Program-made: the position numbers and the translations under genes
Assembly: GCA_905214495.1 (NCBI GenBank)
Contig: CAJMLW010000007.1
Location: 1-64,000 of the forward strand
Origin: an uncultured bacterium
Lineage (GTDB): Bacteria > Bacillota > Negativicutes > Veillonellales > Veillonellaceae
Length of the DNA stretch: 64,000 nt
Reading direction: 5' to 3'
The notes under the pieces: model-generated
What the model saw: the letters and a program-made list of their open reading frames with translations, nothing else
What the model was told of the DNA's origin: nothing
The model's database searches: none
In this document: in pieces, positions 8,853-17,291 of the stretch
Layout: every line of letters begins with the position of its first letter
How positions within the stretch are numbered: position 1 is the stretch's first letter

Positions 8853-9515
8853 CTATAGGGCCTCAAAGGTCATCACATCCTGGATGCCTGGGCATTCACG
8901 CATAAATTGTACTGTAATAGGGTTTACCACAGAATCTGTGGTAATTACCATAACGGCGTCCTTGTATTTACCCTTTCTAAACACGCGCATGGACGCAATG
9001 TTGATATCCGATTCACTCAAGGCCTGACTAATGAGAGAAATTGCACCTGGTCTGTCCTCATGGAATACAACAAGGGTAAATTCATCGCCCGTAATGGACA
9101 TATCATTGCCATCTACTTCGGTGACCATAATTTGACCACCACCAATTGAACGGCCTACGACGGACATATGACGATTATGATCACCGTATAAATCAAACTT
9201 AACTACATTCGGATGGCCTATATCGAGTGGTGATTCGATGAAAGTATAGTTTAAACCTACTTCATCGGCGAGTTCCTTTGCATTACGGATGCGTTTATCA
9301 TCCTCTTTATATCCTAATAAACCACCTAATAAGGCACGATCTGTACCATGCCCTTTATATGTTTTTGCAAATGACCCATACAAGGTCATCTCAACCTTCT
9401 TCGGCGTATTCCCAAATATACAACGAGCCATCTTACCAAGCCGCGCCGCACCAGCGGTATGCGAACTAGATGGACCAATCATAACAGGGCCAATAATATC
9501 AAAAATACTGTTCAT
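8853..9515 (-). CDS. sdaAB: L-serine dehydratase, iron-sulfur type, beta subunit
   Basis: 220 residues. The N-terminal part carries IGPSSSHTAGA, the signature serine-binding segment, and residues about 145-215 form an ACT domain (FTLVVFHEDRPGAI ... NIASMRVFRKG), the likely allosteric or assembly module. Pairs with the alpha subunit encoded directly downstream. A promoter-like pair is visible upstream at 9567-9596. Confidence 0.95.
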   Translation of the reverse strand: MNSIFDIIGPVMIGPSSSHTAGAARLGKMARCIFGNTPKKVEMTLYGSFAKTYKGHGTDRALLGGLLGYKEDDKRIRNAKELADEVGLNYTFIESPLDIGHPNVVKFDLYGDHNRHMSVVGRSIGGGQIMVTEVDGNDMSITGDEFTLVVFHEDRPGAISLISQALSESDINIASMRVFRKGKYKDAVMVITTDSVVNPITVQFMRECPGIQDVMTFEAL

Positions 9516-9566
9516 AATGAACCTCTATGCATATATAAATAAAGATATAACCTAATTCTTATCTAT

Positions 9567-9596
9567 AGTATAGCAATCAATATCGAGGCTTGTCTA
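9567..9596 (-). promoter_or_regulatory. Putative promoter of sdaAB-sdaAA
   Basis: On the minus strand TAGACA (9591-9596) and TATACT (9567-9572) are 18 bases apart, about 50 bases before the sdaAB ATG. A reasonable but not perfect sigma-70 match. Confidence 0.45.
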
Positions 9597-9603
9597 TATG
9601 CAC

Positions 9604-9646
9604 AATAGAGGTATGTTTGTCCACTTATGACAAACATACCTCTATT
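9604..9646. repeat. Perfect 18-bp inverted repeat with 7-base loop
   Basis: AATAGAGGTATGTTTGTC (9604-9621) is exactly complementary to 9629-9646. It lies in the 328-base gap between sdaAB and hcp. There is no T run on either side, so it may be an operator or processing structure rather than a terminator; the rest of the gap (9650-9730) is AT-rich without visible genes. Confidence 0.7.
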
Positions 9647-9733
9647 CCATTAATTAACTATTAATATAACTCAGCTAAAAAAATAATAGCAAATACTCAC
9701 AGTCCAAGACCATATGTCGTATTTGTTTTAAGG

Positions 9734-9770
9734 ACAAAAAAGGCTATACCATCCGAAGATGGCATAGCCT
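9734..9770 (-). terminator. Intrinsic terminator of hcp
   Basis: On the minus strand a 13-bp stem AGGCTATGCCATC with a TTCG loop (a C-UUCG-G tetraloop) is followed by six Ts. Stands 74 bases behind the hcp stop. Confidence 0.85.
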
Positions 9771-9843
9771 AATTTATATAGCAACAGCCCAAATCATATA
9801 AGAGAGAGGGGATTAGGGCCACTGTTATTAGGTTTTAATCCGA

Positions 9844-11409
9844 TTAGCCCAAGATAGCTTTCATGTCAGCTTCTGGAGTTGTAATTGGATGTAATTGGAA
9901 TTTTTCTACCAAAATGTTCAATACATTGCTGGAGAAGAATTTAGGCAAGGAAGGTCCGATGTAAATGTTACGGATACCCAAAGCCAACAATGTTAACAAG
10001 ATACATACTGCTTTTTGTTCGTACCAGGACAATACCAATGTCAATGGCAAGTCGTTTACATCACATTCAAATGCACCAGCTAAAGCTACTGCTACTTGAA
10101 TAGCAGAGTAAGCATCGTTACATTGACCCATATCAAGGATACGAGGGATACCACCGATTTCCCCGATGTTAAGGTCGTTGAAGCGGAATTTACCACAAGC
10201 CAATGTCAATACTACAGTATCATCTGGAGTTTGTTTTACGAATTCTGTGTAGTAGTTACGGCCTACTTTAGCACCGTCACAACCACCAACTAAGAAGAAG
10301 TGTTTAATTGCACCAGCTTTAACAGCGTCGATTACTTTATCAGCAATACCCAATACTGTGCCATGACCAAAACCAGTAGTTACTTCGTGGCCACCGTTGA
10401 TACCAGTGAATTCTTGAGCTTCTTTGTAGCCGCCCAATTCGATGGCACGCTCAATAACAGCGGAGAAGTCTTTAGTACCGTCAGCTTTTTCTTCTACGTG
10501 TGCACAGCCGTCAAAACCTACCATATCTGTAGTGAAAATATTAGCTTTGTAGTTTTCTTTTGGTGGCATGATGCAGTTTGTAGTGAATAAGAATGCGCCA
10601 GGAACGTCAACGAATTCTTTTTGCTGATTTTGCCATGCAGTACCGAAGTTACCTTTCAATTGAGGATGTTTTTTCAACTCAGGGTAAGCGTGACAAGGTA
10701 ACATTTCGCCATGAGTATAGATGTTTACACCTTTACCATCAGTTTGTTCCAACAATTGGTTTAAATCGTGAAGGTCATGGCCAGTTACAACGATGAAAGG
10801 ACCTGGTTCTACAGTCAAAGGTACTGTAGTTGGTACTGGAGTACCATATGTTTCAGTGTTAGCTTTATCAAGAATAGCCATGCATTTCAAGTTGATTTGA
10901 CCGAATTCCATCAACAAGTTCAACCATTCTTCAGCACTGTGGTCTTTAGCGAACTCTACCATGCCTTTGATGAACCAAGCATCAACTTCAGGATCATGGA
11001 AACCAAGACGTGCAGCATGCCATGCATACGCAGCCATACCACGCATACCTAACAATAATGTGGAGCGAAGGGATACGATATCTTCTTCACCTTTCCACAA
11101 TTGTTCCCAATCGAAGTTTTGAGCTGCGCTATCGATTTTTGCATGATAAGCGTTTACTTCATCGATGAATTCTTGAACGCGGTCTTCAGAGAAGTTTACG
11201 TTTGTTACACACATGAACAAACCGCGCATTAAATAGTCAACGCCTTCTTTAGTTTGGCCTTTTACGTCTAAAGCGCGTGCTAAACCAACTAAAGCAGCAG
11301 TTAATTCGTCTTGTAAATTAGCAACTGGTGCAGTTTTACCACATACACCTTGTACAGTACAGCCACCTGGAGCTGCAGATTGTTCGCATTGATAACAGAA
11401 CATACTCAT
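9844..11409 (-). CDS. hcp: Hybrid cluster protein (hydroxylamine/NO reductase Hcp)
   Basis: 521 residues. The N-terminal cluster motif is C-x2-C-x8-C-x5-C (CYQCEQ ... GVCGK), the pattern of the strict-anaerobe class. Hybrid-cluster ligand blocks follow: THGEMLPCHAYP, FTTNCIMPP, LVGGCDGAKVGRNYYTEF, LACGKFRFND and DMGQCNDAYSA. Hcp reduces hydroxylamine in vitro and nitric oxide in vivo, so it protects against nitrosative stress. AGGAGG lies before the ATG. No NADH-Hcp reductase gene is adjacent. A Crp/Fnr regulator is encoded divergently, with a symmetric operator-like site in between. Confidence 0.95.
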   Translation of the reverse strand: MSMFCYQCEQSAAPGGCTVQGVCGKTAPVANLQDELTAALVGLARALDVKGQTKEGVDYLMRGLFMCVTNVNFSEDRVQEFIDEVNAYHAKIDSAAQNFDWEQLWKGEEDIVSLRSTLLLGMRGMAAYAWHAARLGFHDPEVDAWFIKGMVEFAKDHSAEEWLNLLMEFGQINLKCMAILDKANTETYGTPVPTTVPLTVEPGPFIVVTGHDLHDLNQLLEQTDGKGVNIYTHGEMLPCHAYPELKKHPQLKGNFGTAWQNQQKEFVDVPGAFLFTTNCIMPPKENYKANIFTTDMVGFDGCAHVEEKADGTKDFSAVIERAIELGGYKEAQEFTGINGGHEVTTGFGHGTVLGIADKVIDAVKAGAIKHFFLVGGCDGAKVGRNYYTEFVKQTPDDTVVLTLACGKFRFNDLNIGEIGGIPRILDMGQCNDAYSAIQVAVALAGAFECDVNDLPLTLVLSWYEQKAVCILLTLLALGIRNIYIGPSLPKFFSSNVLNILVEKFQLHPITTPEADMKAILG

Positions 11410-11422
11410 TTAAATCCTCCTT

Positions 11423-11439
11423 TGCGAGACTTTCTCGCA
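11423..11439 (-). other. Small hairpin just upstream of the hcp ribosome site
   Basis: TGCGAGA-AAG-TCTCGCA on the minus strand forms a 7-bp stem directly in front of AGGAGG. It may protect the mRNA 5' end or influence initiation. Confidence 0.4.
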
Positions 11440-11473
11440 TTCAAGCTAATTGTTATAAACCTTATACGATACA

Positions 11474-11487
11474 CTGATTAATATCAG
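11474..11487. promoter_or_regulatory. Candidate Crp/Fnr-type operator
   Basis: CTGATTAATATCAG is a perfect inverted repeat, half site CTGAT with a 4-base spacer, closely like the FNR consensus TTGAT-N4-ATCAA. It lies between hcp and the divergent Crp/Fnr gene, 65 bases before the hcp start. A second symmetric element, TGCTC-ACAA-GAGCA, lies at 11598-11611 nearer the regulator gene. The rest of the 309-base gap is AT-rich promoter DNA. Confidence 0.5.
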
Positions 11488-11718
11488 GTTCTGATTGATT
11501 ACATTGAAAGTATACCGTAAAAGTGATACAATTTCTGTAGCTTGAGCAACAATTAAAAACTTTTTCAAAAATTTCCTGACTTCCCGTTGGAACAAGTTGC
11601 TCACAAGAGCATATGTAATTATTTTACAATACTCATTACAAATTACCTATAAAAAGCATCACACCATACAATGTATAATTTAAGCTAAAATGGCTATATA
11701 CTATATTAGGAGGCACAT

Positions 11719-12444
11719 ATGGTAAAACAAATTCTATCCGATGAGATTATCAAACAATACCTGCCAGTCTTAACATCTTGTCCCCTATTTAATACATTAG
11801 GAACACCGGAACTGACTAGTTACCTACACAATGCAAAGGTCATCATTCACACTTATAAAAAGAATGATTTCATCGCTATATCTGGGGATCCTATGGAGGG
11901 AATCGGTGTTATTTTAGAAGGCAGTGCGCTTCTCACGCGCGAAAACGTGCTAGGTCAACGGGTCATCATGGCTAATCTAGAAGCCTCCTCTATGTTTGGA
12001 GAAGCCTTATTGTTTAGTAAACGCCCACTTTGGCCAGCCACTATAAAAGCATTGAAGCCATCAAAAATTATGTTTATTCCTCTTGAAACATTTATCGAAA
12101 CATTACCGGATTGCCATCAATGCCAAACCAAAATCCTTTCTAATCTATTAGAGGATTTATCGGAAAAAGCATTGCTGCTTACCAAAAAGGTTCACTATTT
12201 AACATTGAAAGGGATGCGTGAAAAAATTTATGCGTACCTTACAGACATTTATACGATGCAACATAGTGAAAAACTAGTGTTACCTCATAACCGTGAACAA
12301 ATGGCAGAAGCCCTCAACGTTTCACGTACCGCATTAAGCCGCGAGCTTGGCAGATTGCGTGATGAAGGCATCATTGAAATCAATGGTCGCCATGTTACAT
12401 TATTAGACCCTCAACAAATTGTAGAATTTGGATTTAACAATTAA
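11719..12444 (+). CDS. Crp/Fnr family transcriptional regulator
   Basis: 241 residues. Residues about 20-140 are a cyclic-nucleotide-binding-like sensor domain (SGDPMEGIGVILEGSALL, then SMFGEALLF), and residues 160-235 a winged helix with the recognition helix in NVSRTALSRELGRLRDEGI. There is no N-terminal cysteine cluster like that of FNR; a C-x2-C (CHQC) sits near residue 135. AGGAGG precedes the ATG. Divergent placement next to hcp suggests it controls hcp in response to nitric oxide or redox change, in the manner of HcpR-like regulators; that link is inferred from position only. Confidence 0.88.
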   Translation: MVKQILSDEIIKQYLPVLTSCPLFNTLGTPELTSYLHNAKVIIHTYKKNDFIAISGDPMEGIGVILEGSALLTRENVLGQRVIMANLEASSMFGEALLFSKRPLWPATIKALKPSKIMFIPLETFIETLPDCHQCQTKILSNLLEDLSEKALLLTKKVHYLTLKGMREKIYAYLTDIYTMQHSEKLVLPHNREQMAEALNVSRTALSRELGRLRDEGIIEINGRHVTLLDPQQIVEFGFNN

Positions 12445-12465
12445 ATACAGCGTCCACGCAACACA

Positions 12466-12494
12466 AAACCGCCTAGGCATAGCCTTAGGCGGTT
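12466..12494. terminator. Bidirectional terminator
   Basis: AAACCGCCTAGGC pairs with GCCTTAGGCGGTTT (one bulge) between two convergent genes. A/T runs on both sides serve both strands. Confidence 0.75.
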
Positions 12495-12514
12495 TATTGT
12501 ATATATGTATAGAG

Positions 12515-14122
12515 TTAAAACCAATGGGATAAATCAAATTCTTCCCCAATGGTTGCTTTCACATGAGCTCGGCCTAAATAGAGACCAAGTAATGTAAGAG
12601 AAATAGAACACATAGGGCTTCCATCATAGACGCGAGCCAAATCAGAAAGAACCGGACTAATATCGTCCATGATTTGACGAGCCTCTTCACCTCTAAATGC
12701 TGTAGGTTTACTCTTCATCAAAGCCATAAGATCACGTTGCACCATCGGATCGGGGATGCGAGCTTCTCTAAAGAAGCGTTGTGCCAAGGATTCATCGACA
12801 ACAGCCAATTTATAAAGATTAGAATTTAAGCTGCGTACCACAAATTGTGGATCTACACCGCGGCCATCAGTAGCACGCAATAACTCTTCCTTTGTAAAAC
12901 CACGATAGTTAAATACAAACGGATAGGAATTACTCAATAATTGTGTCAATGTTACGGACTCACGTTCTTGCTGAGTACAACGTAAATAATCTAGTTGACG
13001 ATAAAACGATGAGTCATGAGGCAAATCCGAAATAAATGGTTCGATATATTTTTCCACATAATGTTGGAAATGAATGCGTCCATAGTTATTAGAATTACGA
13101 GAGTATTGCAATAATAATGTTAACGCCATCACTTGAAAGTGTCCTAATGTAAGATGGGGCAAAACACGCAACGCATCAAAAGCTACTAAGTACGGTGTAC
13201 TCGACTTAGGCGACTGAACCACATCGGAAAAGGCTTCTAGCGCAGCTGTTTTCATCCACGTCGTTGGTGTGCCCGCATACGCTTTTTGCATAGCCAATAA
13301 CGCTTCTTGAATTACGATATTTTGCAATAGTAATTTGACTTCGCTTAATTTCGTAATACCCAAAACAGCTAATGCATCTCGTGTAATGTCTGCTACAAAC
13401 TGCATAGCATCTCCATGCACGACACCGAAGGCATGTGCAAATGGCTCAATAGCAAGGGCTACGTGTTTGTCCTCTTGTGCAGCCTGTGCCCACAGATTGA
13501 TTGGCTCTGATTCATCTTCTTCTATGTTGGATAAATGTTCATTAATTTCATCGGCATTAAACATGCGCGTTTCTTCTAATGCAGATGGACCTTGTGGATT
13601 TACTACCTCACTGTTTTCACTACCAAACATCTGCGTTGCATCGGCATCAAAGCACCGTGTTTCTTCCATTACATCAGGAGACTCACCTAATGCAATAGTA
13701 TCCTCTGTAAAAGATTCAACATCAGAAATTTCCATCGTTTTTTCTGTATCAGTCACTGCATCAATAGGTTCTGCAACAACGGGGTCTATAACAGTAGGTT
13801 CTGTAACAATAGGTTCTGCGGTAACAGAATTCTCAAGTTCATGTTGTTCTACAGGATTATGTAATTGAATAGTATCCTTACTAACAGGTGTCCATTTATC
13901 AACATGAGCCTCGTATACATCAACACCATCATGTGTTTCTCGAGGTGTTATATGTACCTTCTCTTGTTCATACAAACGCCCTGGACGTGATTTTTTTGAA
14001 GGCTTTGATTTTACAGAATACGCTTCACTGTTACTTTCACTTTTATTAAATACCGCATAGCATACTCCAAAGAAACCAAGTACGACAACGGCCAATACGA
14101 CATATGGGATAAACGTTGACAT
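12515..14122 (-). CDS. Membrane-anchored protein with T-x-x-F motifs, function unknown
   Basis: 535 residues. One N-terminal membrane helix (6-25) with no cleavage site, then a basic stretch (37-50), then an acidic, proline/valine/glutamate-rich linker (about 90-210) with repeats such as EPIVTEPT and DPVVAEPI. The linker holds three related motifs: EETRCFDAD (Thr155), DATQMF (Thr163) and EETRMFNAD (Thr185). These resemble the E-T-T-x-x-F-x-A-D phospho-acceptor motif of GarA/OdhI that binds FHA domains. Residues about 215-535 look like an all-helical domain I do not recognise. The ATG is 12 bases behind the DUF436 gene, so they form an operon. The helical domain is presumably cytoplasmic. Confidence 0.75.
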   Translation of the reverse strand: MSTFIPYVVLAVVVLGFFGVCYAVFNKSESNSEAYSVKSKPSKKSRPGRLYEQEKVHITPRETHDGVDVYEAHVDKWTPVSKDTIQLHNPVEQHELENSVTAEPIVTEPTVIDPVVAEPIDAVTDTEKTMEISDVESFTEDTIALGESPDVMEETRCFDADATQMFGSENSEVVNPQGPSALEETRMFNADEINEHLSNIEEDESEPINLWAQAAQEDKHVALAIEPFAHAFGVVHGDAMQFVADITRDALAVLGITKLSEVKLLLQNIVIQEALLAMQKAYAGTPTTWMKTAALEAFSDVVQSPKSSTPYLVAFDALRVLPHLTLGHFQVMALTLLLQYSRNSNNYGRIHFQHYVEKYIEPFISDLPHDSSFYRQLDYLRCTQQERESVTLTQLLSNSYPFVFNYRGFTKEELLRATDGRGVDPQFVVRSLNSNLYKLAVVDESLAQRFFREARIPDPMVQRDLMALMKSKPTAFRGEEARQIMDDISPVLSDLARVYDGSPMCSISLTLLGLYLGRAHVKATIGEEFDLSHWF

Positions 14123-14134
14123 TACATTCTCCTC

Positions 14135-14686
14135 TTATAATAATGCGTCATTATATACCGCACGGATACCGCCGATACTCTTAGGTCGAACACGACAAGC
14201 CGTCACATGAGCTTCCCCAATTTCTTTTAAGCTTAATCGTACAGGAACCGTTACATGTTTCATATGCATACCAATGAAAGTATCTCCTATATCGATTCCC
14301 GCATCTGCTTGTATAAATTCAACAATTACAGGATCCTTAAAGCGCTTATACGCCGTCATAGCCATAGCGCCGCCGGCATGCAATTGAGGAACCACATTAC
14401 ATTCCTCTTCCCAAGTCATAACCTCACGTTCCATTACAAGGGCTCTATTTATATGTTCACAACATTGTACAGCTAAATATAAACCTCGTTCGCTAACGGC
14501 TTTATAAATCTCATCAAATACAACAGCTGCTACATCCTCATGAGAATCAGTGCCAATCTTTTTACCACAAATCTCGCTGGTAGAACATCCCACTACAAAT
14601 AGCTGTCCTTCGTGTACCTTTGCTACTGTTAAGAGTTCTTCCATAGCAGTATGTACTTCTTGTCTAATTGTTTCAATAGAATGCAT
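14135..14686 (-). CDS. DUF436/TIGR01440 family protein (YwlG-like)
   Basis: 183 residues. Matches the DUF436 family by VVGCSTSEICGKKIGTDS near residue 31, CCEHINRALVMER near 80, PQLHAGGAMA and a C-terminal RPKSIGGIRA block. Conserved cysteines and histidine suggest an enzyme, but the family's reaction is not known to me. Full family length. Followed after 12 bases by the membrane protein with T-x-x-F motifs. Confidence 0.88.
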   Translation of the reverse strand: MHSIETIRQEVHTAMEELLTVAKVHEGQLFVVGCSTSEICGKKIGTDSHEDVAAVVFDEIYKAVSERGLYLAVQCCEHINRALVMEREVMTWEEECNVVPQLHAGGAMAMTAYKRFKDPVIVEFIQADAGIDIGDTFIGMHMKHVTVPVRLSLKEIGEAHVTACRVRPKSIGGIRAVYNDALL

Positions 14687-14828
14687 GATATCGCCCCTTT
14701 TTAATATTCAAATCTATAAATATATTATCATAAATTATATGTCTTTTATAGACCAAACTATAGGGCATATGAGTGAAATTCTTATGATAAATTAATCTAT
14801 TGTATATGTTACTAGTTTGAAATACAAA

Positions 14829-14856
14829 AAAGAGGCTTGCTAAAGCAAGCCTCTTT
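14829..14856 (-). terminator. Intrinsic terminator of the fumarase operon
   Basis: A perfect 12-bp stem AAAGAGGCTTGC with a 4-base loop is followed on the minus strand by six Ts, 20 bases behind the beta-subunit stop. Confidence 0.88.
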
Positions 14857-14875
14857 CAATCACTCAGTGGTGATA

Positions 14876-15436
14876 TTAGATTTTTCTGTAAGGTTTTTGG
14901 CCTTGTTCGTAGAAGTTGTTACCTTCAGTATCGCCAACTACGATGCAAGGGAAATCTTCAACTGTTAATTCAGCCAAAGCTTCTGGACCAAGTTCACCAT
15001 AAGCAAGTACTTCGTATTTTTTGATGGATTTTGCAATCAATGCTGCAGCGCCACCAACTGCTGCGAAGTATGTGCAACCATTTTTCTTCATGGATTCAAC
15101 TACTTCTGGTTTGCGGGAACCTTTACCAATCATGCCTTTGATACCTTGATCAAGCATTGTTGGTGTGTAAGCATCCATACGACCGGAAGTTGTAGGACCA
15201 GCAGAACCAATTGGATCACCAGGTTTTGCAGGTGTAGGTCCTAAGTAGTAAACGAATTTATTTGTCCAATCGATTGGTAATTTTTCACCACGTGCTAAAG
15301 CTTCTGTCATAACTTTATGAGCAGCATCACGAGCGGAGTAAATTTTGCCAGTGATAAGAACGCTATCACCAACTTTTAATTTACGGGAAAATTCTTCATT
15401 ATATTCTTCAGTATTAATGCGAATTGTTTCAGCCAT
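14876..15436 (-). CDS. Fumarate hydratase class I, beta subunit
   Basis: 186 residues. Corresponds to the C-terminal half of class I iron-sulfur fumarases: GDSVLITGKIYSARDAAH near 22, GPTTSGRMDAYTP near 80, GKGSRKPEV, and FAAVGGAAALIA. Works with the alpha subunit, whose gene ends 19 bases upstream, to interconvert fumarate and malate. L-tartrate dehydratase has the same two-subunit layout and cannot be fully excluded, but fumarase is expected in an anaerobe with a reductive C4 pathway. Confidence 0.9.
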   Translation of the reverse strand: MAETIRINTEEYNEEFSRKLKVGDSVLITGKIYSARDAAHKVMTEALARGEKLPIDWTNKFVYYLGPTPAKPGDPIGSAGPTTSGRMDAYTPTMLDQGIKGMIGKGSRKPEVVESMKKNGCTYFAAVGGAAALIAKSIKKYEVLAYGELGPEALAELTVEDFPCIVVGDTEGNNFYEQGQKPYRKI

Positions 15437-15455
15437 TGTAATTTCCTCCTATCGA

Positions 15456-16298
15456 TTAAAGTACTACGTGTTTATGACGAGCAGCATGACACATAATAGT
15501 TACTGCAACAGGAAGACCAGCGATATGAGTTGCACCCCATTCGATGTTTACACCTAGGCAAGTTGTAGTACCGCCCAATTGAGGTCCGATACCAGTTTTA
15601 TTAACCATTTCCAAGATTTCTTCTTCCAATTTTGCATATTCTGGATCTTTGTGAGGTGTGCTGATGTCACGAAGCAATGCTTTTTTAGACATAACAGCAG
15701 CTTGGTCCATAGTACCACCAATACCAACGCCAAGTACGATTGGAGGGCATGGGTTAGGGCCAGCATGTTTTACGATTTCAAGAACTGCATTTTTAACGCC
15801 TTCAACGCCATCTGCAGGTACCAACATAGCTACGTCAGATTTGTTTTCAGAACCGAAACCTTTAAGTTCTACGTTGATTTCTACTTTATCGCCAGGAACG
15901 ATATCAATGTAGATGATTGCAGGTGTATTGTTTTGAGTGTTTTTACGGTTGAACAATGGTTCTGCTACAACGGATTTACGAAGATAACCTTCTACATAAC
16001 CTTGAGCAACACCTTCATTGATAGCCTCTTTAAGATCGCCACCAACGAAATGAACATCTTGACCTACTTCTACGAATACCAATGTCATACCAGTATCTTG
16101 GCAGTATGGACGATCTTCAGCATCAGCAATTTCTGCATTTTTGATGATTTGATCGAGAACGATGCAACCAACTGGAGACTCTTCTGTTTCACGGCCTTTT
16201 TTCAAACCTTCATAGATGTCTTTTGGCAAGTGGTAAGCTGCGTCCATACACATTTGACGGACTGTTTTTGTGATTTCAGATACTTGAATCTCGCGCAA
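15456..16298 (-). CDS. Fumarate hydratase class I, alpha subunit
   Basis: 280 residues from a TTG start six bases behind GAGGAGGG. Cluster-binding cysteines lie in CQDTGMTLVFVEVG (about 64), GPNPCPPIVLGVGIGG (about 185) and LGGTTTCLGVN (about 241), as in the [4Fe-4S] class I fumarases. Split alpha/beta form, as in many anaerobes. The oxygen-labile cluster fits anaerobic life. The upstream 659-base gap carries repeated TTAACTCTAAT motifs that may be regulatory. Confidence 0.92.
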   Translation of the reverse strand: MREIQVSEITKTVRQMCMDAAYHLPKDIYEGLKKGRETEESPVGCIVLDQIIKNAEIADAEDRPYCQDTGMTLVFVEVGQDVHFVGGDLKEAINEGVAQGYVEGYLRKSVVAEPLFNRKNTQNNTPAIIYIDIVPGDKVEINVELKGFGSENKSDVAMLVPADGVEGVKNAVLEIVKHAGPNPCPPIVLGVGIGGTMDQAAVMSKKALLRDISTPHKDPEYAKLEEEILEMVNKTGIGPQLGGTTTCLGVNIEWGATHIAGLPVAVTIMCHAARHKHVVL

Positions 16299-16329
16299 GA
16301 TAATCCCTCCTCAGGAAAATAATTAGATA

Positions 16330-16541
16330 TTAACTCTAATACAATGAGATACATTTATTCTCAAAGTGTTAAGCTAAGATTAACTCTATGACTCCATACT
16401 AGCACACTACTGAAGGCCTTTCAACGCTTTACCTATACAGTTTTCTCAATGAAATTTATCGATTTGATAATTATTTTCAATGATTAATTATACCTTTTTT
16501 ATGCACTTTAATAATATTAAAAATAGTAGCTTAACTCTAAT
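16330..16541. repeat. Three TTAACTCTA motifs upstream of fumarase
   Basis: TTAACTCTAAT at 16330-16340 and 16531-16541, and TTAACTCTA at 16380-16388. On the minus strand they read ATTAGAGTTAA, an interrupted palindrome of the sort bound by LysR-type regulators. Possible operators for the fumarase operon. Confidence 0.4.
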
Positions 16542-16914
16542 AAAAGGCTATACAACTGTAATAAATATCACATTATATTATTGTATATGGTTCGTTTCCA
16601 ATCAATATGTGTTCTAACCATAAAATATATTGCTTTCTTTAATGAGATTATCTATCACTTTTATGCAGAAAGATTTTAATTATGAGTATGTATAACGATT
16701 ATCTTCAATACAATTAATTTACTAACTCCTTTATTCATCAAGGAGTGCCTATACACAAAAACATGCTTAATTACTGAGTTTCTCACCAATATACATAATT
16801 ATCGATTTTTATGACTATCTTATCAAATTATTTTATTATTCCTCAAACTCTGTCTATTATGTGTTTTAGTTATAGCATATGCTAAAATTTTTTAACTTTT
16901 TATAACATTTCCCC

Positions 16915-16943
16915 TTGCTATTATCGATATGTTCCTTTATAAT
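16915..16943 (+). promoter_or_regulatory. Promoter of the tRNA cluster
   Basis: TTGCTA (16915-16920), a 17-base spacer, then TATAAT (16938-16943). The first tRNA begins 15 bases further on. Confidence 0.8.
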
Positions 16944-16957
16944 AATCACTATATTAT

Positions 16958-17033
16958 TCCTCGATAGCTCAGTTGGTAGAGCAATCGGCTGTTAACCGAT
17001 CGGTCGTAGGTTCGAGTCCTACTCGGGGAGCCA
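16958..17033 (+). tRNA. tRNA-Asn (GTT)
   Basis: Acceptor TCCTCGA pairs with TCGGGGA, D loop AGCTCAGTTGGTAGAGC, anticodon loop CTGTTAA with GTT, T arm GTAGGTTCGAGTCCTAC, encoded CCA. First of three tandem tRNAs. Confidence 0.97.
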
Positions 17034-17038
17034 ATATT

Positions 17039-17113
17039 GGCCCGTTGGTCAAGCGGTTAAGACACCGCCCTTTCACGGCGGTATCCCGGGTTCGATTCCC
17101 GGACGGGTCACCA
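17039..17113 (+). tRNA. tRNA-Glu (TTC)
   Basis: Acceptor GGCCCGT pairs with ACGGGTC, anticodon stem CCGCC/GGCGG with loop CTTTCAC (TTC), T arm CCGGGTTCGATTCCCGG, encoded CCA. Confidence 0.97.
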
Positions 17114-17118
17114 CATAT

Positions 17119-17194
<76 letters not shown>

Positions 17195-17200
17195 CAGTAA

Positions 17201-17229
17201 AAAGCAAGCTAAGGCTTGCTTTTTTTTTA
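17201..17229 (+). terminator. Intrinsic terminator of the tRNA cluster
   Basis: AAAGCAAGC pairs with GCTTGCTTT and is followed by a long T run; 6 bases behind tRNA-Val. Confidence 0.88.
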
Positions 17230-17291
17230 TTGCAACTATGGTATACTGTAAGATATAGTTTTGATTATATTTATATCAAGGAGAGTCGAAT

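Larger units (their letters stand above)
16299..16957. other. AT-rich intergenic region
   Basis: No supported coding region in 659 bases. It contains three copies of TTAACTCTA(AT) at 16330, 16380 and 16531 and, at its right end, the promoter of the tRNA cluster. The divergent fumarase promoter should lie near the left end. Confidence 0.6.

Noticed and set aside
13335..13868. Long plus-strand open frame opposite the T-x-x-F membrane protein gene
   Set aside because: It is the antisense of a low-complexity acidic linker; composition is Ser/Thr/Ala-rich with no ribosome site, and the opposite strand has the better gene.
15579..16322. 247-codon plus-strand open frame across fumarase alpha
   Set aside because: Aromatic-rich nonsense translation complementary to a conserved enzyme; no ribosome site or family resemblance.
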